A DNA stretch of 64,000 nucleotides from Chloroflexota bacterium (GCA_028287745.1 JAQBPB010000013.1:1-64000), one strand, 5' to 3'. Counted from the first letter of the stretch, positions 18,215-28,146 are shown. Notes: generated from the letters alone by a model not told the origin. Numbers and translations are program-made.

Positions 18215-18940
18215 CTAGCGGCTCTGCCCGGTCTTTTCAAGTTCGTAGACCCCATTGTTACCGGCAATAACGACCCGACCGGCGATATCAATAAACAGGC
18301 CGTGCTCTACCACGCCAACAGTGCCTTTAATAGCATTTGCCATCCCCCGAGGGTCGTTTAGGGGTGGGAAGCGGCAGTCCAGGACGTAATTTTGGCCGTC
18401 GGTCAGGTAGGGTTGCCCATTTATCAAACGCAGGGCCGGTTCGCTGCCTAACTCCTTTAAGCGTTTAGCCGTATGAGGCCAGCCAAAAGGAATAACTTCC
18501 ACCGGAATAGGCATTTTCTCGCCAAGCTGATTAACAAGTTTGCTTTCATCGGCAATAATGACCTGTAATTTCGAAGCCGTCGCAACCAATTTCTCGCGAA
18601 GGAGCGCCCCACCCCGGCCTTTAGTCAGCCCAAAATTGGCGGTTTCAATTTCGTCGGCCCCATCAACCGTTACATCGATTGTTTCAACATCGGCCAGTTC
18701 TTTTACCACCATGCCGAAGGACCGGGCTAAATCGGACGACTTTTCCGAGGTAGAAACCGTGACCAGGCCGGTTAAAGTACCGGCTTCCACCCGGCGGCCC
18801 AACTCCTGTATAAATAGCTCGGCGGTGCTTCCACTACCCAGGCCAATAATCATTCCTGACCGGATAAAAGTATCAACTGCATAAACTGCCGCAGCCTGTT
18901 TTAGCTCTTGCTGGGTAAAGGCCGGTTGAGACATGCTCAT
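18215..18940 (-). CDS. rpiA: Ribose-5-phosphate isomerase A
   Basis: The enzyme interconverts ribose 5-phosphate and ribulose 5-phosphate in the pentose phosphate pathway. The 241 residues carry GLGSGSTAELF (phosphate loop), TVDGADEI (catalytic Asp), KGRGGALLREK (catalytic Lys and Glu region) and the C-terminal GVVEHGLF segment. The length is normal for RpiA. The ATG at 18938-18940 with GAGGAG eight bases upstream is preferred over the TTG one codon earlier. It converges with the chemoreceptor gene (22-base gap) and stands alone. Confidence 0.95.
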   Translation of the reverse strand: MSMSQPAFTQQELKQAAAVYAVDTFIRSGMIIGLGSGSTAELFIQELGRRVEAGTLTGLVTVSTSEKSSDLARSFGMVVKELADVETIDVTVDGADEIETANFGLTKGRGGALLREKLVATASKLQVIIADESKLVNQLGEKMPIPVEVIPFGWPHTAKRLKELGSEPALRLINGQPYLTDGQNYVLDCRFPPLNDPRGMANAIKGTVGVVEHGLFIDIAGRVVIAGNNGVYELEKTGQSR

Positions 18941-19220
18941 CAAATTATCTCCTCATTTTGAAGGACAGGTTAAGATTAGACCCCGTAAACAGGTCAGGTC
19001 GGACGCCTGGAATTACTAGCTGTATTATAACTTATAGCAGGTCCACCTGGACACCCTTTGTCCAGGACCATATTTCAAATCCGGTGCCCGGAATGAGGCC
19101 GAAAACCTGCCAGGTTGAGCAGTTATACTTTCTACCTGGCTCCGGTATTATTTTCGCATTTAAATAGTGATAAAATAGACCGCGATAATAAATTCAGTAG
19201 AAAGGTCACAGTGCGCTTAA

Positions 19221-19652
19221 ATGTCCCAGGAGACCACAATAGATCTAGCTAAGGAACTGGCCCAATTGCGCCAGGCGGTTAAAGAGCGGCGTGAGAAGTT
19301 ACACGGCAGCGAATTAAGTGAATTACGCGCCCTGGTGCGCCAGGTTAACGAACGCTGGAACGTCAGCGCACACCTGCCGATTACATGGGGTGGCCCGCCG
19401 TTAATCGGGCGCGGGCTGGCCTATGCCAAGCGCGTAACCCGCCTGCTGTTGCGCTGGTACATCAACCCGATAATCGAGCAGCAAAATAATTTCAATGCCG
19501 CTTCCACCCGCGCCTTACTCCAGGTCAATGCCTACCTGGAGCAATTGACCCGTGAAGACTACGCCCTGGACCAAAGGCTGGCGGCCCTGGAAGCTCGCCT
19601 TGGCCAGCCAGAGGGGACCAGCGCGGCTGCACCGGAAGCTCCCGCCGACTGA
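19221..19652 (+). CDS. Small coiled-coil protein of glycan-cluster type
   Basis: The 143-residue protein has an N-terminal amphipathic helix (about 8-50), the segment ITWGGPPLIGRGLAYAKR (about 53-70), then LLLRWYINPIIEQQNNFN and a C-terminal helix, ending in an Ala/Pro-rich tail. Segments of this kind (a Pro-Ile turn, then a basic helix and RWY...PI..QQ..FN) are commonly found in, or fused to, methyltransferases and glycosyltransferases of polysaccharide clusters; that is recalled from family knowledge. The hydrophobic basic helix may anchor it to the membrane. The next gene, a GT4 glycosyltransferase, starts four bases after its stop, so the two are surely co-transcribed. No catalytic motif is visible; it may tether the glycosyltransferase. 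Confidence 0.7.
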   Translation: MSQETTIDLAKELAQLRQAVKERREKLHGSELSELRALVRQVNERWNVSAHLPITWGGPPLIGRGLAYAKRVTRLLLRWYINPIIEQQNNFNAASTRALLQVNAYLEQLTREDYALDQRLAALEARLGQPEGTSAAAPEAPAD

Positions 19653-19656
19653 TTTT

Positions 19657-20697
19657 ATGAATATTATTATTTGTCATACGCAGGTCCCTTTTGTGCGTGG
19701 GGGCGCGGAAGTGCTGGTAGATGGTTTACATAAAGCCCTGGAACAGGCCGGTCACGGGGTTGAACTTGTTACCATTCCTTTTAAGTGGTATCCCCGCAGC
19801 CAATTACAGGCTCAGGCACTTACCTGGCGCTCGCTGGAACTGGACCGGGCCGGGGGCCGCCCGGTGGACCTGGTAATTTGTACTAAATATCCCAGTTGGG
19901 CGGTCCGTCACCCCCGCAAGGTTGTCTGGTTGGTCCACCAGCACCGCCAGGCTTATGACTGGTATGGCACGGCTTTGACCGACTTTGGCGTCTCGGAAGA
20001 AGACCGCCGGGCCAGACGGGTGATTCTTGAAACTGACGCGACCGGCCTGGGCGAAGCCGAGCGAATTTATACTATCTCTAAAAATGTGGCGGGGCGGTTG
20101 GCCCGCTTTAACGGCCTGACGGGGCACTCGCTTTATCCACCCACCCATCACGACCGCTACCATAACAGCGGCTACGGGGACTATATTTTTACTATCAGCC
20201 GCCTGGATAGCGCCAAAAGGGTCCACTTGCTCCTGGAAGCTCTTAAAAAAACTCGCAGCCCGGTCAGGGCCGTTATCGCCGGGAGCGGCCCGGAAGAAGC
20301 GGCCCTTAAAGCGCGGGCGGTTGCAATGGGCTTGCAGGGCCGGGTAGAATTTACAGGAAGGATTAGTGATGACGAAGCGGTCCGGCTCTATGCCGGTTCG
20401 CTGGCGGTCTATTATGCGCCCGTTGACGAAGATTATGGTTACGTCACGGTAGAGGCCATGCGCTCAAGCAAACCGGTCCTGACCACCCCGGATAGTGGTG
20501 GCGTTTTGGAATTTGTCCGGGATGGCGAAAATGGCTACATTTGCCCGGCACCGGCCGAGTTTGCCCTGCGAATGGACCGCTTGTACGAAGATTCAGGCCG
20601 GGAACTGGCCGCCAGGTTGGGTCAGGCCGGTTTGGTAACCAGTCAATTAGTGCCTGGTTGGCCGGAAGTTGTGCGGGTTCTCACAGGAAGCAGGTAA
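19657..20697 (+). CDS. Glycosyltransferase family 4
   Basis: This is a retaining GT-B glycosyltransferase, probably using a nucleotide sugar in cell-surface glycan synthesis. The 346 residues begin with MNIIICHTQVPFVRGGAEVL, the usual GT4 N-terminal strand and glycine loop. The C-terminal half has FTISRLDSAKRVHLLLEAL and DEDYGYVTVEAM, which includes the EX7E motif, followed by KPVLTTPDSGGVLEFV. The ATG at 19657 lies four bases past the preceding stop; an upstream in-frame extension overlaps that gene and was rejected. The acetyltransferase gene follows three bases after the stop. The acceptor sugar is not predictable. Confidence 0.9.
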   Translation: MNIIICHTQVPFVRGGAEVLVDGLHKALEQAGHGVELVTIPFKWYPRSQLQAQALTWRSLELDRAGGRPVDLVICTKYPSWAVRHPRKVVWLVHQHRQAYDWYGTALTDFGVSEEDRRARRVILETDATGLGEAERIYTISKNVAGRLARFNGLTGHSLYPPTHHDRYHNSGYGDYIFTISRLDSAKRVHLLLEALKKTRSPVRAVIAGSGPEEAALKARAVAMGLQGRVEFTGRISDDEAVRLYAGSLAVYYAPVDEDYGYVTVEAMRSSKPVLTTPDSGGVLEFVRDGENGYICPAPAEFALRMDRLYEDSGRELAARLGQAGLVTSQLVPGWPEVVRVLTGSR

Positions 20698-20700
20698 ACT

Positions 20701-21408
20701 TTGACTTCGCCAGACCTTCAGCCTTTAGCCATTGCACCGGCCGGGGAACTGCTGGAAGACCTGACCGTTGAAAAAGACGGCCGGGGAATATTCTTCCGGC
20801 GGCGCGTCCCGGCTGCTTATTTGGAGCAAATGCAGGTTTCACCGGGTCTGGGTATTTTCTTCCGCTATGATGGCGAGCGCCAGAAGGAAACCCTGCTAAA
20901 GATTGCCCGGATGGATTGCGGCAACATCGTGATTGCCCAGACTTCTGAGGCCGAAATTGTAGGTTATGTTACCAGTCACCCCATCATGCCGGAAGAACGC
21001 TGGGCGGTCTTGAATCAACCTTCTGAGATCAACCCTCAGGGTACATTATTTGTCTGTGAGTTCGGGGCGGTTGAGGTTAGCCGCCAGTATCGTGGCTGGG
21101 GCCTTAGCACCCGGCTAATGCGGGCCGCTTTTGGAACCGATAGCTGGTACGCCGATAAGATAGTCGTTTCTACCGAGCTTGCCTGGCATTGGGACTATGA
21201 GCAAGCCGGGGTGAATAAATACGCTTACCGCAATATGTTACGCAAGGTAATTTCATCGGCCGATTTTGAAGCCCTGGATACCGATGAGCCAAATATTTTG
21301 ATGGACCCGGCCAATATGTTTATGGTGCGAATTGGCCCGGAAGTTCCCAGCCCTATTCAACAACGTTTCTTTTCACTCTTGCACAAAGACAACCGTTGGG
21401 GATTTTAA
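20701..21408 (+). CDS. AcuA-like GNAT protein acetyltransferase
   Basis: The 235-residue protein resembles Bacillus AcuA, which acetylates and inactivates acetyl-CoA synthetase. Matching features are the central GNAT core (NIVIAQTSEAEIVGYVTSHP, then FGAVEVSRQYRGWGLSTRL with the acetyl-CoA pyrophosphate loop), TELAWHWDYEQAG, and near the end TDEPNILMDPANMFMVRIG. Those last two blocks are particular to the AcuA family as I remember it. The N-terminus is longer than AcuA. The start is TTG, three bases after the glycosyltransferase stop, with a weak AGG upstream. No acuB, acuC or acsA is nearby, so the target is uncertain, and the position behind a glycosyltransferase may be incidental co-transcription. 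Confidence 0.75.
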   Translation: MTSPDLQPLAIAPAGELLEDLTVEKDGRGIFFRRRVPAAYLEQMQVSPGLGIFFRYDGERQKETLLKIARMDCGNIVIAQTSEAEIVGYVTSHPIMPEERWAVLNQPSEINPQGTLFVCEFGAVEVSRQYRGWGLSTRLMRAAFGTDSWYADKIVVSTELAWHWDYEQAGVNKYAYRNMLRKVISSADFEALDTDEPNILMDPANMFMVRIGPEVPSPIQQRFFSLLHKDNRWGF

Positions 21409-21494
21409 CCCTTGAACCCGAAACTTTAGCAAATACTTTACTTAAACCCGAAGAAAAAAGGTTTGATAAATTAAACAACAGATTGGAATTAGCA

Positions 21495-23405
21495 ATGGCA
21501 AAAGTACCAATTGAGGTTTTACTTTCAGCCCGGTTATTTGTAAACCCTAAAACCTGGCAGGATACCCTGTTTTTTATTAGCAATATGGGCCAGGGCGGCC
21601 ATTTTAGCCTGTACTCCATGCAACTGGGCGGCAGCCTGCCACAGCCTTTACTGCCGCCCCATGTGGCCCTGCAAAACCCTAGCCTGATGAATGGCGACTC
21701 GTTTGTAATCCTGGGTGATTCAGGGAAAATCTTGCTTATGCTAGACCGTGATGGTGATGAAAATTACCAGCCGATGTTTATCCCACTGGAAGGCGGCCTA
21801 CCCGAAGCGGCTTTTGGCGACCATTTTGCCGGTTTTTCAGTAAGCATTAATCACGCCGACCAGGAAAATAACCTGGTCTATTTCACCGCTGAAGGCCGGG
21901 TTGAAGAAATCTATAAGACCTATCAGGCTAACCTTGTAACCGGTGGACTTACACTTTTGTCCCAGGACACCTGGGGTAATTTTGTGGATGGGGTAAGCCC
22001 GGATTACCGGCGGGTTACCCTGAATGGCAGCTATGCGGTCGGTGACAATGTGCTTTACGAGTGGCAGCCCGGTCAGGATAAACCACGTGTTTTGTACGGT
22101 TTGCCTCTTGAAGAACGGGCCGCCGACCACCAGGTGGAGCTTAATTCCGTTGGAGGCAGCAGCTATACCGAAAGCGGGCGGGGTTTGCTGCTGGTCACAT
22201 CGCTTTTTGAAGATACTTTTGGGTTGGGTTATCTTGACCTGGATAAGCCGGGCGAAATCCTGCCAGTGACCATAAGGGAGACGGTCCACAGCGGAGTTGG
22301 CGAATTTATGGGCTACCAGCTGCTTTCAGGCAGCCGCTATTTGTTGCAGTACAACATTGACGGCTGCTCCTGGGTCTATGAGGGCCAGTATGACGAAAAC
22401 ACCCGCGAATTAAAGTTGGACCGGGTAATTTGCGGCCAGGGCCAGCTATCAAACGGTGTCCTGGAATCGATCCATTACGATAAAGAGGCCGACCGCTACG
22501 CCCTGGCCTTCTCCACCGCAATCTCACCCTGCCAGCTTTATACTGTCGAAGGGCCGGACCGGAAAAAAATTACCGTCCATACCAATGAGCGTATTCTCGG
22601 CGTACCGCAGGAATGGCTGTCCCCGGGAGAGGATGCTTCATTTACTTCTTTTGATGGGCTGCGGGTGTCGGCCCGGCTATACCTGCCTGCCCCGGTCCTG
22701 GGGTCTGAAGGCAAGCGACCGCTGGTCTACTACATTCACGGCGGCCCGCAAAGTCAGGAACGCCCGGATTTTACCTGGTTTTCAATGCCGCTAATCCAGT
22801 TCTTGACCCTGAATGGGTTTGCCGTGTTTGTGCCGAATGTACGCGGCAGCACCGGCTACGGTCTCAGCTATACCAAACGAGTTGACCGGGATTGGGGCGG
22901 CCAGGACCGCCAGGACCACCTGCACGCCATGAAGCTACTGGCCGAACACCCACAGGTGGATGTAACGCGGTCGGCCGTCATCGGGCGCTCTTACGGTGGT
23001 TATATGACCCTAACCCTTGCCAGCCGCCATCCCGAGTTGTGGAAAGCCGCCGCCGATATGTTCGGCCCTTACGACCTGGCTAACCTGGTCAAGAGTGCCC
23101 CAATTACCTGGCGGGCTTACTTCGCTTTAACGATAGGTGACCCGGAAAAGGAACCGGAGTTTTTGCGCGAGCGTTCGCCCCAGACCTACCTGGGACAAAT
23201 CCAATGTCCTTTGCTGGTCATCCAGGGAAAGAACGACCCCCGGGTTATAGAATCCGAGTCGCGGGATCTGGTTGAACATTTACGTGCGTTGGGCAAAGAG
23301 GTGGACTATCTGATGTTTGAGGATGAGGGCCATGATGTATTGAAGTTTGCAAACCGGGTTAAATGCTATAACCGGCTGACTGACTTTTTCCTGGAACACC
23401 TGTAA
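21495..23405 (+). CDS. S9 family prolyl oligopeptidase-like peptidase
   Basis: The protein (636 residues from the ATG at 21495) has an N-terminal beta-propeller-like region (about 1-390) and a C-terminal alpha/beta hydrolase domain. The catalytic triad is Ser499 in GRSYGGYM, Asp581 in QGKNDPRV and His613 in DEGHDV; YIHGGPQSQERPDF provides the oxyanion segment. It probably cleaves peptides or acyl-peptides and has no signal peptide. The reading frame extends to a TTG at 21396 overlapping acuA-like, but that start has no ribosome-binding site and the extra stretch is AT-rich, so the ATG is preferred without certainty. A second S9 peptidase is at 31345-33210. Confidence 0.9.
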   Translation: MAKVPIEVLLSARLFVNPKTWQDTLFFISNMGQGGHFSLYSMQLGGSLPQPLLPPHVALQNPSLMNGDSFVILGDSGKILLMLDRDGDENYQPMFIPLEGGLPEAAFGDHFAGFSVSINHADQENNLVYFTAEGRVEEIYKTYQANLVTGGLTLLSQDTWGNFVDGVSPDYRRVTLNGSYAVGDNVLYEWQPGQDKPRVLYGLPLEERAADHQVELNSVGGSSYTESGRGLLLVTSLFEDTFGLGYLDLDKPGEILPVTIRETVHSGVGEFMGYQLLSGSRYLLQYNIDGCSWVYEGQYDENTRELKLDRVICGQGQLSNGVLESIHYDKEADRYALAFSTAISPCQLYTVEGPDRKKITVHTNERILGVPQEWLSPGEDASFTSFDGLRVSARLYLPAPVLGSEGKRPLVYYIHGGPQSQERPDFTWFSMPLIQFLTLNGFAVFVPNVRGSTGYGLSYTKRVDRDWGGQDRQDHLHAMKLLAEHPQVDVTRSAVIGRSYGGYMTLTLASRHPELWKAAADMFGPYDLANLVKSAPITWRAYFALTIGDPEKEPEFLRERSPQTYLGQIQCPLLVIQGKNDPRVIESESRDLVEHLRALGKEVDYLMFEDEGHDVLKFANRVKCYNRLTDFFLEHL

Positions 23406-23410
23406 ACGGA

Positions 23411-26146
23411 TCAGGGTACCAGGCGGTTTTCAAGAGCGTAGCGGGTGGCGGCGGTGCGGGAAGTAACCCCAATCTTGCTGTAAATTGAGGTCAGGTGGAC
23501 GTTGACGGTGCGGGGAGCCATGCTCAATTTATCGGCTACCTGGATATTGCTCAAACCCTGGGCGACCAGGCCCAGGACCTCGATTTCGCGGCTGGTGAGT
23601 TCATCCACCGCCCGGGAGGGTTGGTTTCGGGTCCGGCGGTCAGGTGTTTCTGGGTCCGGCAGGCCGCCGTACCAGGCTAAATTGCCCCCGGCAAACAGGG
23701 GTTGGTGCGGTTGTGCCGCTTTTGTTTCTCGTTTAGCCAGGGCGTCCTCAAATTCCAGCCGGTTCAAAAGTTCTTCCGGCTGGAGATTTTCACTTTCAGC
23801 CCAGATACGGTCAAAATTTTCACCCAGTCGGGAAGCCAGTTTCTCGCGGAGTTCTTCAAATAAATCCTTGAAAAGCGGTCCCACCGCCGAGCCACTAAGC
23901 TGGCGCAAATGCTTTACACCGGCTAAAAGCCGGACGCTTTGGTGGTCCAGGCCCAGGTCTTCACTTAAAAGGGCCAGGCTTCCCAGCGAATAGATTATGC
24001 CAGGTTTATCCTGGCCGCTAATGCGGAGCTGCAGGCTCTCAAGGTTCTGGCGAATACCATCGCGCCACTGGTCAAGGGCAAAGCAGGTCAGGCCCAGGTA
24101 ATTGAGCGCCCCGGCAATCCCCGGCTGGTACCCTTCCTGCTGGAAAAGGGCCAGGCTTTCGGTCAGTTTATTTTCAGCTTCATGATAGTTACCCTGTTCA
24201 AAATCAATTCCGCCCAGGTACATCAGGGAATAAGCGATGCCCCAATTATTTCGCGCTTCCCGGAATAATTGTAAACACTCTTTAAGCCGCTCGGTCGCTT
24301 CGTTCAGGTTTGCCTGGCTCCAGGCCAGCGTACCCAACCTGAGCATGGAAAAAATACCGTGTAAGGGGTCGCCTACCTGCCTGAACAGGCGCAAGCTGCC
24401 TTTAAAGGCAGTAGCGGCCCGTTCATACCGGCCCAACCCACGGTCTACTTCACCCAGACCATGATAAGAACGGGCCATGCTCCAGGTATCGTTAAGTTCG
24501 GCCGAAATTTCCAGACTTTCTTCCAGGTACTCCCGGGCTTTTGTGAAATCGCCCTTCACCCAGGCGACCGCTCCCACCCCATAAAGGGCGTCCAGGATAC
24601 CCGGCTTGTCCTCAATGGCCCGGCACAGTTCGAGACCACGCTGGCAGAATATTTCCGCCTGCCGGTAATCACCCTGGTTCCGGGCAGTCATACCGGCAAA
24701 GAACCAGACCCGGGCCTGGGCCGGGCTTATCCGGGCCGGGTTCCAGCCAGGCCTGGCCTCGGTCTTTTCCAGGACCAATTCCAACCAGTAGCGCCCTTGT
24801 CCCAGGTAACCATAGGTATACCAGAACCAGCCTAAAGCCACCACTAACCGTGCCGCCATTGTCAAAAGAAATTCGGGTGAAGCCTCAAGCCCACTGTGGG
24901 TTCCCTGGCCGGGTTTGGGGTCTTCCAACAACCAGCCCAGGGCCGTCCTTAAATTATCATGCTCAGCCTCGACCCGCTCCAGCCAGACCAACTGGTCGGT
25001 GCCCTGCAGTCCGGTCCTGGCGGCTTCGGCCAGCTTTATAAAGTAGCGGGCGTGGCGTTCCCGTATAAGTCCTTCCTGGCCGCTTTCAGCCAGGCGTTCC
25101 TGGGCAAACTCCCGCAGGGTATCGAGGGTGCCAAAGCGCGACTCCAGGTTTTTAGCACCGTCTGGCGGCGGCTCAAGCTGCCGGACCAGGCTTTTATCCA
25201 CCAGAGACGCCAGGCATTCCAGCACGGCCAGGTTATCTTCACCCGGTTCATGGCAGACCGTTTCCACCGCTTCCAGGGTCCAACCGCCCAAAAAGACTCC
25301 TAACCGGCTGAACAGGCGTTTTTCACGGTCGTCCAGCAAGTCATAACTCCACCCGATGGCATCCCGTAAAGTTTGCTGCCTCCGTGGGAGGTCGCGAGCG
25401 CCGCCGGTCAGGAGTTGCAGCCGGTTATCCATGCGGTTTAGCAGGGCCTGGGGATTGAGAAATTTGCCACGCGCCGCCGCCAGTTCTATAGCCAGGGGCA
25501 ACCCATCCAGCCTGGTACAAATCTCCAGTACTGCCCCGGCATTTTCCCGGGTAAGTTCGAAGTCAGGCCGGACGGCCTGGGTCCGCTGCACGAAAAGGTT
25601 GATGGCCTCGTAGCGCAGTAAATCGTCCGGTTCGTAAGTGGCATTTTTTGAAAGAGGCGGCAGGCCGAGCGGTTTAACCTGGTATTCCTGCTCGCCGTAG
25701 ACGTGCAGCACTTCCCGGCTGGTCACCATAATTTTCAGGCCGGGTGAGGCACCCAGCAAGTCGGCCAGAAGTGCCGCCGCACCCACCACATGTTCAAAAT
25801 TATCCAGGACCAGCAGCGTTTCTTTATCTTCCAAAAACCGGTTTAAGTTTTCGGTAACCGGCTGGTTTCCGGCCTCTTGAACCCCTAATACCTGGGCGAT
25901 TGCCAATCCCACCAGGGCTGCGTCTGTCACCGGGGCCAGCGAAACAAAAACCAGCCCGTCGGGGAAAACATCGCGTATTTCCGAGGCAACTTGCAGGCAC
26001 AGGCGGGTCTTGCCGGCTCCAGCCGAACCGGTCAGGGTCAGCAAGCGAATGTCGGGATGCATAAGTAAACCGCTGACTTCGGCTACTTCTCGCTCCCGAC
26101 CAATCATCCTGGTAGTTAAATTGGGTAATTCAGACTTAGACCACAC
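23411..26146 (-). CDS. LuxR-family transcriptional regulator with NB-ARC-type ATPase and TPR (LAL type)
   Basis: This is a 911-residue signal-transducing transcription factor. The N-terminal ATPase has Walker A GSAGAGKT (40-47) and a Walker B-like LLVLDNFEHV (about 115-124), followed by a winged-helix region. Tetratricopeptide-like repeats fill about 470-720. A LuxR helix-turn-helix ends the protein: LTSREIEVLGLVAQGLSN (about 848-865) then the recognition helix MAPRTVNVHLTSIYSKIGV. No N-terminal AfsR-type (BTAD) DNA-binding or kinase domain is present. The start is GTG with AGGAG six bases upstream. The 3' end converges with the S9 peptidase with five bases between. The inducer and target genes are unknown. 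Confidence 0.9.
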   Translation of the reverse strand: MWSKSELPNLTTRMIGREREVAEVSGLLMHPDIRLLTLTGSAGAGKTRLCLQVASEIRDVFPDGLVFVSLAPVTDAALVGLAIAQVLGVQEAGNQPVTENLNRFLEDKETLLVLDNFEHVVGAAALLADLLGASPGLKIMVTSREVLHVYGEQEYQVKPLGLPPLSKNATYEPDDLLRYEAINLFVQRTQAVRPDFELTRENAGAVLEICTRLDGLPLAIELAAARGKFLNPQALLNRMDNRLQLLTGGARDLPRRQQTLRDAIGWSYDLLDDREKRLFSRLGVFLGGWTLEAVETVCHEPGEDNLAVLECLASLVDKSLVRQLEPPPDGAKNLESRFGTLDTLREFAQERLAESGQEGLIRERHARYFIKLAEAARTGLQGTDQLVWLERVEAEHDNLRTALGWLLEDPKPGQGTHSGLEASPEFLLTMAARLVVALGWFWYTYGYLGQGRYWLELVLEKTEARPGWNPARISPAQARVWFFAGMTARNQGDYRQAEIFCQRGLELCRAIEDKPGILDALYGVGAVAWVKGDFTKAREYLEESLEISAELNDTWSMARSYHGLGEVDRGLGRYERAATAFKGSLRLFRQVGDPLHGIFSMLRLGTLAWSQANLNEATERLKECLQLFREARNNWGIAYSLMYLGGIDFEQGNYHEAENKLTESLALFQQEGYQPGIAGALNYLGLTCFALDQWRDGIRQNLESLQLRISGQDKPGIIYSLGSLALLSEDLGLDHQSVRLLAGVKHLRQLSGSAVGPLFKDLFEELREKLASRLGENFDRIWAESENLQPEELLNRLEFEDALAKRETKAAQPHQPLFAGGNLAWYGGLPDPETPDRRTRNQPSRAVDELTSREIEVLGLVAQGLSNIQVADKLSMAPRTVNVHLTSIYSKIGVTSRTAATRYALENRLVP

Positions 26147-26697
26147 ACTGGGCTCCTGGGTCAGGTAAACCCCGGCCGGAACGTCATAAAGCTATTATGA
26201 AGTCTAACGTTAGGCAGTCGGGTAAATTAATTCTAACTACATGATGCCTTATTTTCTGGCTAGTTTCTGTGATGTAAGTCATACTTTTTAATTTAAAGTA
26301 ATTCTATACTTACCTACAACCCGGTCAAGGTACTTTTACTATGTAAAAACACATAGTGTTTTTGTATTTTTACAAAAATTGCGTACCCATATAAGTAATC
26401 CTACTTACAAAAACAAGCTGACTACTTATCTAAATATAGCAAAATTTGTTCAAGGCTCGCTTCTCGGCTATAGCCCTTTTACTTTTACCTGTACCTGCAT
26501 CATTAGAAACCGCACCGGGTCAAACAAAGGCTGGCCCTGAAACAGGCCCGCAACCTCATTTACCCGTAATAACACCGGGTTTAAACCATCCGGGTAGGTA
26601 TTTGTCCTTTACAGTCAAACACCTGCTCATTTTATGGTTTTGGTTTATTTTGTTTTCCCTTCCTGGGAAGTTAGAAAACCTGCTGAAATTTGAAAAC
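26147..26697. other. Intergenic region upstream of the LAL regulator
   Basis: This 551-base AT-rich stretch lies between the regulator start and the 3' end of the lipoprotein gene. ACTATGT and ACATAGT (26338-26357) form a seven-base stem followed on the plus strand by GTTTTTGTATTTTT. No gene on either strand has supporting motifs. A plus-strand hydrophobic reading from 26446 overlaps the lipoprotein 3' end and is not called. Confidence 0.4.
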
Positions 26698-28131
26698 TTA
26701 AAACCAGTCAAAACCCTGGCAGCCTGCCAGAAGATAGCGGGGATTCTGGCCGGTCGCATCGGCCAGTGTCAAAATAGAGGTGTCACCGGATAAGTAGGCC
26801 AGTTGCTGGCTGTCCGGTGACCAGACCGGACGCCTGGTTTCACTCCGGGTAGCCGCTGCCCCCAGCATGGTCCTGACCGGGGCGCTGTTTTCAAGGCTGA
26901 CCACTTTTAGAAGGGCCACCTGGTTAGCGCTTTTGGCCGTTACCGGGAATTGAGGTATGGTCTCGAAAGCTAATTGCTTGCCGTCTGGTGACCAGGTTAC
27001 TCGACTGGCGGCATCTCCGGCGGCGGTTAAAATTCTGGGAGTGGGATCGTCCAGGGTAATGGTTAAAATTATACCGGCCCGCAATCCACTTGGTCCGACC
27101 GCATCGGCGCTGGCCGTAAAATGCCTGTTGTCGGGGTGCCAGGCTACCGATTTAAAATAGCGCAGGTCAAGATTTATATCAGGGGGTATAGGCGTAAAGC
27201 TGGCGTTTGCCAGGCCTAGCAATTGGCCTTTGGATTCCAGCAAGGTCCGTTTGGCTTTAGTGCTGAAATTGTAGACGCCCAGGGCATTCGGCCCACGCCG
27301 CAATTGCCGGGTAGTCGGATCGAGGTTACTATCGGTAGCGCCCGGTATTATATAGGCCAATCGCAAGCCATCAGCCGACCATGCGCCATATCCCCCTTCG
27401 GCAAGGGCGGTTTGTTTGCCGCTGGCTACCTCATACAGTACCAGGCTGGTCTGGTCAAAAACGTCAACCAGGCCATCGTTATTGGTATCGGTAGCCCGCG
27501 TCAGGGCCAATTTTTTACTATCCGGTGACCATGCAGCCGCCATGACAATCCCGCCTGTATCAAAAGTAACAGGCTTTAGGCTGCCGCCCAGGTTAACCAG
27601 GACCAGTTGTGACTGCCGGGTAAGGGGGTCGCGCCGGAAGGCGGTTATGTTCTGGCCGTCCGGTGAGATGCTGGGGTCCATAAAACTCGCGCCGCCAACC
27701 AGCAGTTTTTCGGGGCCGCCGGTTGGGTTTAGCAGGTATAAGCCGCTATCCGTCCCCACCACCAGCGTATTTTTGGGCAATGCTTTACCCGGGCCGGGAT
27801 TATATAGCTCTGCTTTTGGGTTAGACGGCCGGACCTGTCCGGGTAAAAGGGGGTTATAATCAGGGGTAGTAGTCTTTTGTAAATCCGGGGTTTGATTTGG
27901 AAAAGTAATAACCGGCGAAACGGAATGTACCGGGTCAACCGCATGGGTCTGGCCGGGTGTTGGTGTAGTATCTGTCTGTCCAGTAAGGGTTGACTGGGGC
28001 GTTAAAGTCGCCTGGGTGGTTGTGGTTGGCTCCCCGGCGCAACCCGTAAGCAAAAGCGCCAGAATCAACCCCAGGCAAAGCTTTATCAAATTGGAAATAA
28101 CCTTCTGGTGTGTATTGTAAGAGTAAATCAA
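26698..28131 (-). CDS. TolB-like beta-propeller lipoprotein
   Basis: This is a predicted exported lipoprotein of 477 residues. The N-terminus has a hydrophobic helix ending in LLLTGCAG, a lipobox with Cys31, then a Thr/Pro-rich linker (about 32-120). The rest is a WD40-like/TolB beta-propeller with repeated SPDG or SPDS motifs (for example SPDGQNITAF, SPDSKKLALT, SPDGKQLAFE, SPDSQQLAYL). The start is TTG at 28129-28131 with AGGA six bases upstream; there is no better ATG. It begins 15 bases after the dprA stop, so it is probably co-transcribed with dprA although the two have no known joint role. Ligand unknown. Confidence 0.85.
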   Translation of the reverse strand: MIYSYNTHQKVISNLIKLCLGLILALLLTGCAGEPTTTTQATLTPQSTLTGQTDTTPTPGQTHAVDPVHSVSPVITFPNQTPDLQKTTTPDYNPLLPGQVRPSNPKAELYNPGPGKALPKNTLVVGTDSGLYLLNPTGGPEKLLVGGASFMDPSISPDGQNITAFRRDPLTRQSQLVLVNLGGSLKPVTFDTGGIVMAAAWSPDSKKLALTRATDTNNDGLVDVFDQTSLVLYEVASGKQTALAEGGYGAWSADGLRLAYIIPGATDSNLDPTTRQLRRGPNALGVYNFSTKAKRTLLESKGQLLGLANASFTPIPPDINLDLRYFKSVAWHPDNRHFTASADAVGPSGLRAGIILTITLDDPTPRILTAAGDAASRVTWSPDGKQLAFETIPQFPVTAKSANQVALLKVVSLENSAPVRTMLGAAATRSETRRPVWSPDSQQLAYLSGDTSILTLADATGQNPRYLLAGCQGFDWF

Positions 28132-28146
28132 GTTAAATCCTAAATT

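Noticed and set aside
26446..26793. Plus-strand hydrophobic reading of 115 codons
   Set aside because: Overlaps the 3' end of the lipoprotein gene on the other strand and has no ribosome-binding site or family match.
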